Shown: positions 1-13,060 of the stretch, in pieces
Layout of the letters: each line of letters opens with the position of its first letter
How positions within the stretch are numbered: the stretch's first letter is position 1
Source: Lagopus muta
Taxonomy: Eukaryota > Chordata > Aves > Galliformes > Phasianidae
Direction of reading: 5' to 3'
Length of the DNA stretch: 64,000 nt
NCBI RefSeq assembly: GCF_023343835.1
Contig: NC_064435.1
Location: forward strand, 64,056,134-64,120,133
Program-made: the position numbers and the translations under genes
Notes under the pieces: model-generated
Databases searched by the model: none
Seen by the model: the letters and a program-made list of their open reading frames with translations, nothing else
What the model was told of the DNA's origin: nothing

Positions 1-503
1 AAAACGAAGGGATGCTTCAGGTCAGTCTTTGATAAAAATGCAGGTACCTTTACATTTGCAAATGTTGACTGATTGCATTCAAGAGTTTGATCAATGTTCC
101 ATATTCATTTGAATATTTTTTTCTTATTTGGGAACCTACTCTACAGTGTAGGACTGTTTTGTTTAAGTAAATGAGATTATTTAAGGACATCAGAGTTGTG
201 GACTAGATTAATTTATGATCTTTGCATTTTCTTGAAGCGCTAACTTACAAAACAGGGACTCGGCATTTCAACACAGTAACACTGTGCGTATGTAATTGCT
301 TGTCATTATGATTAAACATAATATGTTCTTATTCTAAAAAGGTAATATTTGCGAGCAATTAACAGTACTACTTTAGTTTAGTGTGATTTGTGTTTTACCA
401 CCACTCTACCAAAGTACATTCTTTTAGTGTTTCTTGTAGAAACATAATATCTACAGCAAGAAATTGAAAGGCAAAGTTTGCATGTTTTTCCATTTCCATT
501 TAG
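1..503 (+). other. FRRS1L: 3' end of FRRS1L intron 1
   Basis: AT-rich sequence ending in a pyrimidine-rich tract and TAG acceptor at 501-503. No other gene, repeat or site seen here. Confidence 0.85.
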
Positions 504-642
504 GTACGGCAAACCTGGCTGTAATGCAGAGACCTGTGACTACTTCCTAAGTTATCGTAGAATAGGAGCTGATGTTGAATTTGAGTTGAGTGCTGATACC
601 GATGGCTGGGTAGCAGTGGGATTTTCCTCAGACAAGAAAATG
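504..642 (+). CDS. FRRS1L: FRRS1L exon 2 (first visible exon)
   Basis: 139 bp. The first base completes a split codon (R in the homologue), followed by 46 codons from YGKPGC to SDKKM. Donor GTAAGG follows directly. It encodes the first half of the DOMON-like domain, including two cysteines (GC and TC) that could pair. It ends between codons. Confidence 0.96.
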
Positions 643-3600
643 GTAAGGTTCTTAAAGTTCTTCACGTTGATATGTGAACACTTTTGCATGCCAGAATATC
701 AATACTTTATGTTTTATGTGTCAGAAGCAGAGCACGTATGTAAAAACTGACTTGCTGAAAGCAAAGTACCCAATAGTCACCGGGGAGCAGAAGCTAGGTC
801 TGCTGTCTCCTCAGAACTGCCTCATCCTTAGTAGCATGTCCTTTCCCTTCTTTGCTAAATAGTGCAACAGTGTTTTGGTTTATCTTTGACTGTTTGAATA
901 TTATTAGCTTTTTGTCTTTTTATTATAATATCCTGTTGAGTTTTTCATGTTGGTGTTACTTGGACAAAAGGCACATCAGGAACTAAATATCACATAGTTC
1001 CATTCTTAAGTAAATCATCTGTCTTTTGCTGATACATATATGGCTTTCATTTAAGAACTCTGGGAATCCTCTTGTTTCTTTCATCTCTGTGTTTTATTCC
1101 AGGAAAGCCACAAATATGTGACAAAATGACTACTGCTCACTTAGATACATACTCTAGAAAGCAATCCTGTTAGGATTTCTTCTTCTATCTCTCCTGGATT
1201 TTACTGAGTTTTGTTTTATGGTCATTCATCTACTTGGTTGTTCAGTGAAGAGCCTTATTTGTCGTTGTGTTTCGCTGGGCAAAGAGGCACATATACTGTT
1301 TGGACATAAAAAAAAAACCTGAGCAATAGACAACTTCTGCAAATGTTTTTTTTGTGATCCTTGTAATACGCTTAGGATTAAAATGTAGTTTATAACACTG
1401 GTCTTCACATGCAGAGATATTCCTGAGTACATGAAGAATACTGAGTCTGTGTTCTATAATGCTAGTTAGAGGAGAGTACTTTCTTGTTCAGTGGTAAGCA
1501 GTAGTCAGAAAAAGTATAAAACATGGAAATCCTGCTGTAGAGCTGGGAGAGGCAATGGGAAGACTCACACTAACTTAGCAACATTTTATCAGACCAAAAT
1601 GAGAATCAGAAAGAAAATATGAGGGCAGGTGCCTTTCTCTCATGGGTAACTATGTCTTGAGTATGACGCTGCAAATAAACACAATGGAGAGAGCAATCTT
1701 TTGTGTCATAAAGAGTGTTGTGAGGTATGGTTTTACAGCCAAATACCAGGAGGAGTTTGGATGCTGGAAAGTACAAGTAGTCAATAGGATTTTCAAGGCA
1801 GGTCAGTAACTTTAAATACTTGGCCCTAAGCTATTAGAGATTATGTTAGTAGTTTGTAACTCCTTTACTACCTGTACCTGTGTACCTGTACTACCACTCA
1901 AAGCAAAGACATTGAATTTCAATGGTTAGTCAGACTTTGGAGAAATAACTGCTTTCAAGTACATTTAAACCTTCTCAGTGTGATCTTGCCAGACTCTCTG
2001 CCACACCTCTCAACCATCCTCTGCACTGCACTATCACTTTCCCTCCCCGTGCTCCCTTGCAAGCCCACTCAGTCCAACCTGTCCCATGACTTCAGGTCCA
2101 TTCAGCCTGTGAGTGCAGTTCATCCAATGCAGCCCCATTTGTGTTCCCACCCCTGACCCCATCATATTCTCTGAGTTCCTCCCTCCCATTTCACTCAGGA
2201 GCGCAGATAAACTACTCAGCTTGCCTGCATGATAGCGCTCAGTCAGAAACATGACTTTCTGCAGGGCAGGTGGCATAAGCACAATTCCCAACCATGAGGA
2301 TGTGTGCTGTAGCCCATGAGCTTGCCTGAGCAGACAGACTTGTGCTTGTGCTTGGTGGCTGGAAGGTGTGTACAGTATGATAGTCCCTGGGACACACTAG
2401 CTATGCTTTAAAGCATACGTTACCTTTCAGCCCAGGTGGATGGACCAAACTGCATGTAAAGTCACAGCTTCCAGTAATAAGAATGGAAGCTGAAAGATTT
2501 TCATTATAAATTTGATATGAGAACTACCGGTCAGCTGGACTAAAACAGCTGGTGTTTGCCTTTCTCTCTTGTTCCCCTGCTGACCTTATCCCTTGTCGTA
2601 GCTTGAAGATGTTGTGGAATCTGGGATACTTTAATGATAAAATGACTTTACATCACAAAAGCTTTGCTGTGAGAAAGGGGCTGTACCGTGGAGGCCCTGA
2701 TGAAAACATTGTGGCCTGGATAGCCAAAAAGTTCAAGGGAAAAAAAGTGTTTTTGGGTTGTCAGATTTTTTTAACTCCTGTGACCTATTTCTTTGTCTCA
2801 GATAACATTACAGTTTTCCACTCATAAGCTTTTGTGCCTACTCAGGATTTTGTAATGTCATTCTGTTAAATGAGGTGCAGAATTAATTTTTTTTCTGAAT
2901 GTGGAAACAGTTTTTTTGTTGGTTATTTTGTTTGCTTGTTTGTTTTGCCTCTTTGTACTTAAAAATGAGAGATTGGTACTCAGAGGCAAAGAAAAAATTA
3001 AACTTTGAAAAAAAAACTTTGAAAGCAATGATAGGCTCAAGACCAAAGCTGGAAGGTTAGCCTGCAATAATACTAGGTACAGAAAGGCCTTCATAGGCAT
3101 AGTCCTAAGAGATGCACTGTGCCCTTTTTCTTTCCTTTCCCCATAACAGCAAACTGACAGATGGTCACGCCAGTGAGCACTGCTTGTGGCATCAGTGTGA
3201 CCTATCAGAAGGACTTGTATTGGAAGAGTAGGACCTGTGTCTAACATAGCAGTGATACCTAGTAGTGCATGCATCAAACTTGCAGTGTTTTAATGGTTCA
3301 TGACAGCAAGGCATCTACAAGACAGTGCTCCTAAAATTAATACCTGAATGATGCAGTGCTTTGCAATTTTGAGTTACCTCAAATAAACTATTCTAACAAC
3401 TGTTTTAATGTTTCTGTAAATGACTAACACAAACAATTGCCTCACACTTCTTTCTATCCCTTGTTTCTTTGATTGGTAGTTTATACGATGGGAAGGGGCA
3501 CAAGTAGATTAATCTTTTCTTGTATTCTACAATATTCTGTATTGTTACTGTTTGCTGATCATTTTCTCTTACGGTAAATGAGAAGTTATATTATCATAAG

Positions 3601-4997
3601 TGAACATGAGATTAGAAAAGACAGGCTGTAGTTTATGATAATAGTTATACAGATTTAGTAGATTAATCTTCTCTAACTTATTAAGTTATACTGCTTTTCT
3701 GTCTGCAATTCTGATACAGTAGATTTTGCACACATAAAGGAATCAAGACCACCAATTTTACTGAAGCAAGATCCCAGAAAATCACACATTATGAAAGAAA
3801 ATAGCCTTCTGCTCGTCCATTGTGTGATGTCAGGGTGATATTATGCCTTATAAATGTGTTGTGTATGTTAGGTTGTTTTGGATCTTAGATCCAAACAAGA
3901 ATGAAGAGAGAATAAGTAATTGCTAGTATTTAGTCCGTGCTGTTCAATCTGAATGAAGAAACATTTCTAGGGAAAAGAATATCTGTGTACTTGTAATTTA
4001 GAAGAAGGGAGTGAGAGACCCAAGTCTTGATTGTTTCTAATAGTTGAAGTTGTATAAATAAATGAGGAAATGCTTTGTGACACTTGTTTTCCTTCTGCTA
4101 AAATGTGTTTACCATGTAGGGAGGAGATGATGTCATGGCTTGTGTTCATGATGATAACGGAAGAGTCCGAATACAGCACTTTTACAACGTTGGTCAATGG
4201 GCTAAAGAAATCCAGAGAAATCCTGCTAGAGATGAAGAGGGGGTTTTTGAAAACAATCGTGTAACTTGTCGATTCAAGCGTCCTGTATACGTTCCCCGAG
4301 AGGAAACTATTGTAGATCTGCACTTGAATTGGTACTATCTGTTTGCCTGGGGTCCAGCAATTCAGGGTAAGTTGATATCTGTGCTACTGACAACTTAGGT
4401 ATCAAAATAGATAAATGTTTTTCAGTGACGTTGTTCTTACTTATATATTTAATGAATTAAAATTTTGGCAGCATCAGTCTTAAGAATATAGAAACAGGAA
4501 GGTGAGATAGCTAGCAGAGTCCTACATATCATATTTTCTTGGTTATGCAGCTATTGTTCCCACTCTCCAAAGCTAAATTTAAGTTAGGACAGATCATAAC
4601 TGGAAGTTCTGAATTCCTCTGAAGGATGATTATTGTTTACTTGAATGTCATTTGTTTTATTCAGAAGTTTAATTTTAGAAATCAGAGCAATAACTACTCA
4701 CTGACATTGTAATGTTGCATGCTCTTCTGTGTATGAAAATTAAGTCTTTCTACCTATTTGTTTGATAAATCTTTAGAAATCAAATGCAGCTGATGTTATT
4801 TCTTTCTGCCCTTGCCTATTAAAGGTTCTATAACTCGTCACGATATAGACTCACCACCTGTATCAGAGCGTGTGGTCAGTATTTACAAGTATGAAGATAT
4901 TTTCATGCCATCAGCTGCCTATCAGACCTTCTCTTCTCCATTCTGTTTGCTCCTCATTGTTGCACTGACCTTCTATTTATTGATGGGAACCCCTTGA
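504..4997 (+). CDS. FRRS1L: FRRS1L, ferric-chelate reductase 1-like (3' coding exons; 5' end outside window)
   Basis: Seen: three exons (504-642, 4120-4366, 4825-4997) with AG acceptors and GT donors splice in frame into about 185 residues ending at a TGA. The product starts with [14 protein letters not shown], carries a DOMON-type beta domain ([18 protein letters not shown], then [14 protein letters not shown]), and ends in a hydrophobic tail (about 17 residues, [18 protein letters not shown]). Known of the family: FRRS1L is an ER-associated brain protein that binds AMPA-receptor subunits with CPT1C and promotes receptor assembly; loss in humans causes an epileptic encephalopathy. Despite its name it lacks the reductase transmembrane core of FRRS1. 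Inference: the window holds all but exon 1, since the first visible base completes a codon begun upstream. The match to the mammalian protein as I recall it is nearly residue for residue, so identity is very secure. The span includes introns. Confidence 0.96.
643..4119 (+). other. FRRS1L: FRRS1L intron 2
   Basis: 3.48 kb, GT...AG. Mostly unique AT-rich DNA. A somewhat GC-richer patch lies at about 1980-2350, and a reading frame there on the minus strand looks fortuitous. I see no recognisable repeat family or RNA gene. Confidence 0.85.
4120..4366 (+). CDS. FRRS1L: FRRS1L exon 3
   Basis: 247 bp, 82 codons plus one base. It begins [16 protein letters not shown] and ends at WGPAIQ plus the first base of a Gly codon; donor GTAAGT. 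It completes the DOMON-like domain ([13 protein letters not shown], then [13 protein letters not shown]) and contains [14 protein letters not shown], the typical end of DOMON domains in the FRRS1 family. Confidence 0.96.
4367..4824 (+). other. FRRS1L: FRRS1L intron 3
   Basis: 458-bp GT-AG intron, AT-rich, with nothing else recognised. Confidence 0.9.
4825..4997 (+). CDS. FRRS1L: FRRS1L exon 4 with stop codon
   Basis: Two bases complete the split Gly codon, then 56 codons and TGA at 4995-4997. It encodes [11 protein letters not shown], the acidic/aromatic stretch [15 protein letters not shown], and the C-terminal hydrophobic helix that is followed by only MGTP. A hydrophobic stretch at the extreme C terminus fits tail anchoring or a GPI-type signal; the sequence alone does not decide which. 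Confidence 0.96.
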
Positions 4998-5263
4998 CCT
5001 CTGGAAAGTAACGAGAATTTGCCAGTGAAAGTTTCTCAGGATGGTTGGATATATGATGGATGATGCATATTTCTATTGGAATTTATATCACACCACCATT
5101 GTCATCTAGCTGCTTTTGAACATGGTTAGCTTCTCAGAAGAATGAAATCACCATCTTTTGAGTGGCTGAGTGGTGACAAATCATTTAAGAATAATGAATG
5201 AACAAATAGGAGACGATATTCAGTGTTGTGACTACTTGCTTAACGAAGACTTTTGTAAAATAA

Positions 5264-5318
5264 GTGCGTGTGTGTGTGTGTGTGTAGGTGTGTTTGGGAG
5301 GTGTGTCTGTATGTGTGG
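5264..5318 (+). repeat. UG-rich stretch with (GT)9 in FRRS1L 3' UTR
   Basis: Uninterrupted GT run at 5268-5285, followed by further GTGT clusters to about 5318. It lies 270 nt after the FRRS1L stop, so it should be transcribed as (UG)n. UG repeats are known binding sites for TDP-43 and CELF proteins; use here is inferred. Confidence 0.8.
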
Positions 5319-5882
5319 TTAGGAGAGTTTCGTGATGCACATCTTATCAAATAACAAAAAAATGCCTTCCAGATCGCTTCTAGAAAGCAAATTTGGGAAA
5401 ATATTATAATGTCGTTTGGTACTTCTGGTGCAGAGAAAGTCCAAGTGTGGTTTCTGAACTTAGGATCAGGATGCTGACACTGCAGTAAAAAAGCTCCCCT
5501 TCCATAATGGATAGTTGGATGTTTTTTTCTAATTAATATTGATCAAGGTTTATTTGCTCTGATACTTTCAAAAACTAGCCTTGCATAATCAAGCATGAAC
5601 AGGATTTTTTTAATGGAAAGAAATGATCAATGTCTTTATAACAATAGTGTTTCAACAACCTTCTTGAAAGAAATACCTGCTTGTTTTGTGTGAGATATCT
5701 GCTTGTGTGAGATATTACATTATGTAAACAAAGGGAAAGGAGAATGCAGTCATTTGAATTCTCCATACATAGGAAAAGCAAGTGTAAGCCACAGAGAACA
5801 CTGAAGTTTCTAACAAGCCATAGCACATCCTCCCAATCAATGAAGATTTTTTTTTAATTTAAAAGTAGTAATGTTGCTGATG

Positions 5883-5890
5883 TGTAAATA
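5883..5890 (+). promoter_or_regulatory. Candidate Pumilio response element
   Basis: TGTAAATA matches the UGUANAUA consensus bound by Pumilio proteins. It lies 0.89 kb after the FRRS1L stop, within sequence likely to be 3' UTR. An 8-mer can occur by chance in AT-rich DNA. Confidence 0.35.
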
Positions 5891-6048
5891 TGTTTTTAAA
5901 TAGTTGTGCAGTAGTACCAAGAAATCTGTTTTTCTGTGTTGTATTCTTGTATATCCTGTTCATGTTAAAGGTGAATATGGGCAGCAGATATTTGCTTACA
6001 AAGAAATGGAAATATAACTGAGATTATTTGTAAGGAGAGATAGGAATT

Positions 6049-6054
6049 AATAAA
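6049..6054 (+). terminator. Candidate proximal poly(A) signal of FRRS1L
   Basis: AATAAA followed within 30 nt by a U/G-rich stretch (ATCTTTTGTTTCATC). It would give a 3' UTR of about 1.1 kb. One of several hexamers; use not demonstrated. Confidence 0.3.
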
Positions 6055-9000
6055 AAGATCAGTATCTTTTGTTTCATCAAATCATTGCTGAAACATAGCT
6101 ACAGTGGAAAAGATGGGTTAAAGAGGAAATGCACTTCAATTTTTTATCACCGATAAATTATACAAAGATGAATGCTAAATATTATCAAACTGTAAAGTGT
6201 CAAAATACATTTGAGCCATAGAATGTTCTGAAAACTGAATTTGTGTAGAGAATTTCTGTCATTCACGTGACATGTATAGGTGTAGCATTTGAGTGTGTTT
6301 GGGTACAGCTGCTCATTTGTTTCCCAACTTGCATTATTGCACCAAATTTCTCTCTAATGTGATGCACTTAAGGACTCTGTAATGTAGGATCTGCTAAAAT
6401 ATGTGATAGACATTCTTTGTATTTTCATTCCTGTATAGTGTCAAAAAAAGTAACAAGCTCTGTTGGATTTGCATCATTCTTCATGGAATGAAGTTAATAG
6501 TTTTTTTTTAGGCTCTACATTCTTGAAAGCAATTCTTCAAGTATGTGAAACAGGCTTGAAAAGGAATAGCAAACTCTATCACAAATCCTTTATTACCTTT
6601 ATTTTTAGAGAAAGATTTCTCAGAGACATGTAACATTTGCATTGATGTCTTTAAGGATATGTTTGCTTAAAATTGCTGGACTAAGGTTAAATAGGGGTGA
6701 AAATAATGCAAATTGAAGTGAACTCTGAAGGTGCACATAGTAGCTTCTTTCGTGTAAATTACCTTCCACAAGTTGAATAGCCAGCTCACTATCTGATAAA
6801 ATATGTAGTGGAAGCCACCTGATAAGGAAGGTCAGCTTTGGACATTCATGACTGTAAAACAGAGGTCTAAGATTAGCAGAAACAGAGAGCTGAAGTCTTG
6901 GATAATGAGTTTTATAGTAAGCAGCCAGGTGAAGTGAGGAAGTTATTAGGGCTAATTCCTTCTCTCCTGTGTTAAAGCATAGGCAGTTTAGGGAGCTGAG
7001 ATACCCTTTTCTGAAATTACAGCTACTCAAAGTAGCCTCAGGGCTACTTTAGTTTATGGCCTTATTTACTGCATTTCCCTGATTACCCACTAAAAGGCTA
7101 ATCTAATAACTGAAGCATACTGAAGTGTGATAGAAACCCATTTGGGCTCCTTTAATACAGTGCTGCACTTAGGGATAGCCTGGTTAAACCTAGGCAGAGA
7201 CATATGTTAAATATGGCAGTACTAATACCAAGGTAAATGTACAACACAGGTATTGCTGCTTTGCGCTGTAAAGCACGCTGCAGGGAGTCAGAGCTGTGTA
7301 AAGGTTGAAAGTTCAGGCTCTAAAGCAATAGTGAGGTCAGAGCTGAAGCACAGCCACTTATGGGAATGCCCAGTGCAAAGCATAAACTGCTTCAGGCCAC
7401 AGATGTACCCATGTTCTAAATTAGGGTAGAAATACAGTTCCTTTTTTTTTTTTTTCCCCCTCCCAGGTTACTTTTAAGCATTCTGTCTGGTGTTTTTGTT
7501 GTTGTATTTTTCTCTTTTTGAAATATTAGCAGAGATATGCACTTCTAAATGACCTTGATCCTTGAGCTTCAAAATACTTAATTAGCACTAATTAAGCATT
7601 TCTGATTAACTGGGAGGAAATAAAAGTCCACAACAAGCAGCCAAGCAATCTATTATTTGGCATTTACATTTATGGCTGAGCTATTATTACTCCCTGGTAA
7701 ACTGTTCTAAGATTTTGTATACTGCTTCACAGGTATTAGAAAAGCAACTGTGCATTCTCTAAGTGTTCAGCAGAATGTTTAAGGAGAACTGAATGCTGAA
7801 AATAATGATGATAAATTAGAATCAGGAGGTAGGATAAGTGGTGTTTTTTTGTGGGTTTTTTTTTTTTTTTTTTTTTTCAGAGAAGAAAGTTTGTTGTATT
7901 GTGGCACTTTGTCTGGGAGTTGTAGGAAAAGCAGGACTGTGAGCTTTCCAAATTCAGGAACACAAAGAAGGCACAAGCACTTGGATATGGGTAGTTGGGA
8001 GTAAATACGAGAACAAAAAGGCTATGAGAGAAATGAAAAGGCTTTAATTCATTGGTGCTTAGCTTAATATGATAACTAATAATTATTAACATTTAAGTGA
8101 ACATGGAAAGTATTTTGTTTTTCATGTTTTCTTTCCTAATGCTTAAAAGTAGGATTGATCCCTGCTGTACAGTTACTACAAAGTAGCTCTCTTCAAAGCA
8201 ATTGAAAATTGGATCATTTTTAGATTCTTTATGGTGACTACCAATAAGCAGCTATTAAATAACACATTTCCAAAGCACTTTAATTTTGAGAGTGAGAATA
8301 ACTTGCTGCAGGGTAACATAACACAGAAGCAGAGGCTTTAGAAAGGTTTACAGTACAGTGGTCTTTGGAAATTTGATTTGGTTGCTAATTACAAAGATAA
8401 TTAATTAGAAAGATAAGACAGGAAAGGACCATAAGGCATTAATTAGCAATCTTGAATATATTCTTTCCATGCAGAACCATATTCAGCTCTGACCATAGCT
8501 TGTTACGTTAACCATAACACCTTCTGCTCACGCAGTCTGTCTTATCTATAACTTTGTATACTTACAGTTCATAAGCTATTTGAAGGAGCAGTCAGCTTCT
8601 TTATGATGGTGCCTATCACAAAGGGACCTTGTGTTTTGACTGTAGTGTGTGACAGGTACTCCACTACAAATACCAAGTTCGGCCTGAAATAATTTAGGCA
8701 TAATTTAATTTAACCATAATTTAGGCACAGGAGAAAGAAACAGAGAATAAAGACCTCTATAAAGTTTGCTTTCCTTCAATGGAATCAAATAACTTTATGG
8801 ATAGTTGAGACACTTCTAGATGCTATTTATTTTTTCCCAAATAAAAGCTTAAATGATTTTAGAATGTTGTTGGGTACGGGATGATGCTTTCATCTACAGT
8901 TATAGCATTATAAGCGAATTATTCTGTTTCTGGAAGATAATGTTTTAAATAGATATTTTAAAACCCCTCTGAGGCTCCCTTGTCTTTATTGATGGGCACT

Positions 9001-12000
9001 GCAATATTTGGGTAGCAGGAAAATAAGTACTTGCAGCTACCCTAATCGAACTCCCCAAATCGGTTAAAAGTTCTGAAAGTTTTTTTTTTGTCTTCACTGC
9101 AAAGATTAGAGAGTAACTGGAGCAATGCATGCATTAACAAACTGCCTGGGTAGTAGCTTTGAAGCTTGATTGGGTTGCCATATCCTAAGACTGGACCAAA
9201 AAGAAAAGCTCTCCTTGTGCTCAGTGACTACTGTGAAATGGTGTTATGACTGTGTTAATGTCTTCCTTTGAAAAGTATTGTGCTCCTAGTCACTAGCCTA
9301 TGTCCTGTCCCTGTGTTCACATCTGATGATCCTGAGAGGTCTTAGCCCAGCTGTGAAGAGGAGTTACTAGGCAAGGAGGACTGAAAGCTGCTTTCCCAAA
9401 CAGCCAGGTCACAGTTAGAAGTCTGCATTGTAGATGATACTCCACTTCTCTCTACTGTTGTGAGTCGAGGGGGAAGGGAAGAGGCGGTACTCTTTTTAGT
9501 CTTTATTCCCCTTATTTTCCTGTCCTTATACTGCATCAGACATTTAAAAAGAAGTAAATTATCCTCCTTTTAGAGCATAGACCTGTGGTCTTTGATTTCT
9601 TCTGGGAACATTAGCTGTTGGCACTCCAGAGGCAGAACTGGAGCTCATTTACAAACCTGCTCATTTTACTAGCATGTAAATTAACGTTGTGACTCCCTGC
9701 CATACCGATACATTGCACACTGATATGTTGTTTTTACACTTTTTCTCCAAACGGTTTCCCAGTGAAAAGTACTCAGTAACAGCTTTAGGAGAAGGAAACT
9801 TCTTTCACAGGCAGAATTACAAAAAGTTTAGCATCACTCTTTTTCAGAGATGCCTACTGTGAAAATGCGAATATTTTATACAAAGTGCAGCTGGTGAAGA
9901 GCCTTACATTTACAGTAGAAGTAGAAACATATTTCAGTAATACAGTTGTTCTGGTGCTTCACAGAGATGCGTATGTGCCCACCCTGCATGAAATGGCACC
10001 TTCCATTTCAACCCTGAGCCACAGCATGTGGTGAGCAGGTGGAACAGTCTGCGTGGATAATGTATGATGATGTGGAGGCGACCTCAAATACTTCAGGACA
10101 GATGAGTGTAGACTTTGTAATTAAGACTGGAGGATGAAGAAGAGCTCATGGTTTTGTCGTACTTCCTATTTTTGCATGACTTTACATGTGGCAAAAATGC
10201 ATGTAAATCACAAGGAAATTTTACTTGATATACAAAGAAGCAACAGAATCTAGAACAGGAATTAAACTATTTTGCAGTCCTAGCTGTTGTAAGGGCAAAA
10301 AGTCCAATTTATGCCTTGAGATGTGTGCTCCCAAAAAGCTCCAAGATTTGAGTGGGAGGCTTGATCTTGCCCTTAGAGGTGTATGAAGAAAGGCCAGGAT
10401 CCTGTGTGTGACTGTAGCAGTTGGATGCTGTGTGTACCTGCTCACTGGCTCTGTCACAGACTGCTTGAGTCTCAGAAGAGGGGAGGTTCTAAATCTTAAC
10501 AGCTTTATTTGCCCATTGTCTGTTTCCCCTAATTGAAATTGCATTATCAAGGTTTCTGTAGCATTGTAGCATAGTTCTTCCACAGCTTGCCCAGCACAGA
10601 CAGGGGTCTAACTGTAAGCCTGTTGGCAATCTAAAGAAAATCTCTGAGTATAAAAATTAATTTGTAAGCTTATTTATTTATTTACCATATGCCAACTATT
10701 CTATCTTTTGCTAACTATTCTGTGGAGTTCATATGTCTGAGTGTCTGATTTTTTTGCAGATATAGTAAGATCTAGATAAACCTTCCTTTTCTACACCTGT
10801 TATTAAAATAATCACCAAGGTAACTCTCAGTTTATCTTATGATGAGTTTTGATAAAACTATGTATATTTATATTCCATTATTTAATTTCTCCCATCTGGG
10901 TACAGGTAGTGAGGTAAAACCAGTGTAATTTTGGAGGGCTTATGCATCTTGTGGAATTTGTAGATGTGAAAAAGCAGACTGAACAAACGTTACTTTGAAA
11001 ATCTGTGATTGCATTGGCAATAGCAAAGGAACTGCTATAAGGAAAAGGGCAGATTTTTCTTCCCTTGAATTGCCAAGTAATTTCAATAGCTTTCATTCCT
11101 AATTTGCTTCCATGTTTGTTACAGAGGCAGGGATGCTTGCTCATATTGATGTGAGGTGGGAGCAAGGGGAGAACTTCACAGACCATGTTTGTATAAAAGC
11201 TACTGCTCAGTATAGACCAGTTCTGATGTGCATTAGAGACCACTTAAAAGTGTCCTTACAAGGGGAATTTTTATATGACACTTTTAAGAAACATTCTTTA
11301 AAAGTACTGTGCTATTATTTATATAGGCTTGGTCATTACAGAATTGCCTGTTAGCAGTAATCTTCTGAGTTGTTTCTAAATGCTGCTTAATGCAAATTCA
11401 TGTTTACATTTTTAAGGAAGGAACTGGATTTTTCAAATGTGTTAAGCAGCTGCAAATCTTTTATGGCTTCAATGCCTACTCATGGCAAAGTGATTGCAGT
11501 CTGTTACCTAATTTAATCTCAGAGCTCTCTGTTAAATCATTCAGTTGCAATTTTGTAAGTTGCTAATAGTAGAAGACTAACTATGGGGAAAAGTCACCTA
11601 GATTCTATGCAAAGGAACGAAAATATTATTGATTTTTCACAACCAGATGAATGAAAAATATTCTTCCCAGAATCAATATTTAGGCATACTAAATGTGTTG
11701 AAGGGATGTGAAAAAATTATATAAGACGGCTTAAAAACACAAGGTTAGACTGTATTTTGGAAATAAAAGCAAACAAATGAAAACCTAAAACAAAACAGAA
11801 AATCTTCCATGTTCCCTTACTCCTAGCTGGTATTTTTGGACAGTGATACAGAAGAATATATATGAAAACAGTGATGTTGCCTGTTACAGGATCACATTTG
11901 CTCTTTTAATATATTAACTTCTTGCCTTCTTCAGTGGAAAAAAATTAGTCTCACATTATTATTGTTTTGGGTTTGTTTGTTTTTTCTTCTTTTTTCCCAA

Positions 12001-12977
12001 ACAAGATGAAAAAAAGATATTAAAGAATCAAGGAAATATTTTCATATAGACTGTCAGGATAACAGCAGAGGAAACAATGGATGTCATACTTAAAATGTAG
12101 GAGGCAAAAACCGTATTGTTTAAACCCCAAATTCCATATCTGCAACTGAAATGTTAAATTGCTCACCTAATAATAGAACAATGGTCTTCTGTTTTTTCGT
12201 GGTGATATGAACCCCATGACAAAAGCTGAAATTGTAAGAATGACCAGATTTCACTAAAGCTGGCAGTATCATTCAAGTCTTGACAGAGAGTCAAAGGTGG
12301 AATCCCAAACCTATTAACTTCATTAGAAAAATGGGATCGTAGTTCTCAGTGATGTCCCCAGCCTTCATTTAGGAAGATAAATTTTGTCAACATATTTGAA
12401 GCACTGTGAGTTCTGTATAGGTGAAGTCAGATGCTAGATATGTCTTGGCATTTCTGATTAATATAGTCTGAGATCTGCTTTGCTTTAACTTCTTAGCACT
12501 TAAGCAGACTGTCATAACTACATTAACACTTGCCACTTGGATTTGTGTTACATAAATTGTAATGGTTGAAACTGAAATGTCATCTGCACCTTTTGATTTC
12601 ATTCAGCATTCTCAAGATGAAAATTAGGTCTGATACACAGAAGCACTTTGTAAGTATAGTGCTAAGTGGTGTACTGTTTTTTTTGGTGTTGTTTTTTTTT
12701 TTTTCTTTTACTAGACTCAGTTCTGTATGCCAATACCCAGAATCCATTTGAAGACAGTGAGCATTTAAACTTATTTATATTAATGCATCAGTCTTCTTGA
12801 ATAAAAATAACAGTGGATGAATACATAATGGAATGATAGTAACTTATGGGATTATTTTACAATCAATGCATGCCCTAAAGGATTGCTTTGTAACATCTGT
12901 TTTATACTAAACGTTGGTGTTAAAGTGAGCCTTGTTAGCTATTTAACAGTGACATACAATATTTATAAATCTGTTAT

Positions 12978-12983
12978 AATAAA
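12978..12983 (+). terminator. Candidate distal poly(A) signal
   Basis: AATAAA with a U-rich run and then AGTGTGTGGTATGG about 20-30 nt downstream, the best canonical arrangement of hexamer plus GU-rich element between the two genes. It would imply an 8-kb 3' UTR for FRRS1L. A run of 16 A at 13032-13047 just downstream could cause internal priming in cDNA data. Confidence 0.4.
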
Positions 12984-13060
12984 TGCTTTTTTTAGTCTAA
13001 TAAGTGTGTGGTATGGCATTTATAAAAGGTTAAAAAAAAAAAAAAAAGTTCTCTGCCCTT

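Larger units (their letters stand above)
4998..13060 (+). other. Probable FRRS1L 3' UTR and/or downstream intergenic DNA
   Basis: About 8 kb of AT-rich DNA with no gene-like ORF and no CR1. The first part must be FRRS1L 3' UTR because no intron follows the stop codon. How far it extends is unknown: AATAAA hexamers occur at 6049, about 7618, about 8747, about 8834, about 12797 and 12978. Poly-T of 22 lies at 7856-7877. Confidence 0.5.

Noticed and set aside
2034-2291. Minus-strand ORF in a GC-richer patch of FRRS1L intron 2
   Set aside because: 85 codons without recognisable motifs, splice context or repeat-family match; insufficient support for a gene.
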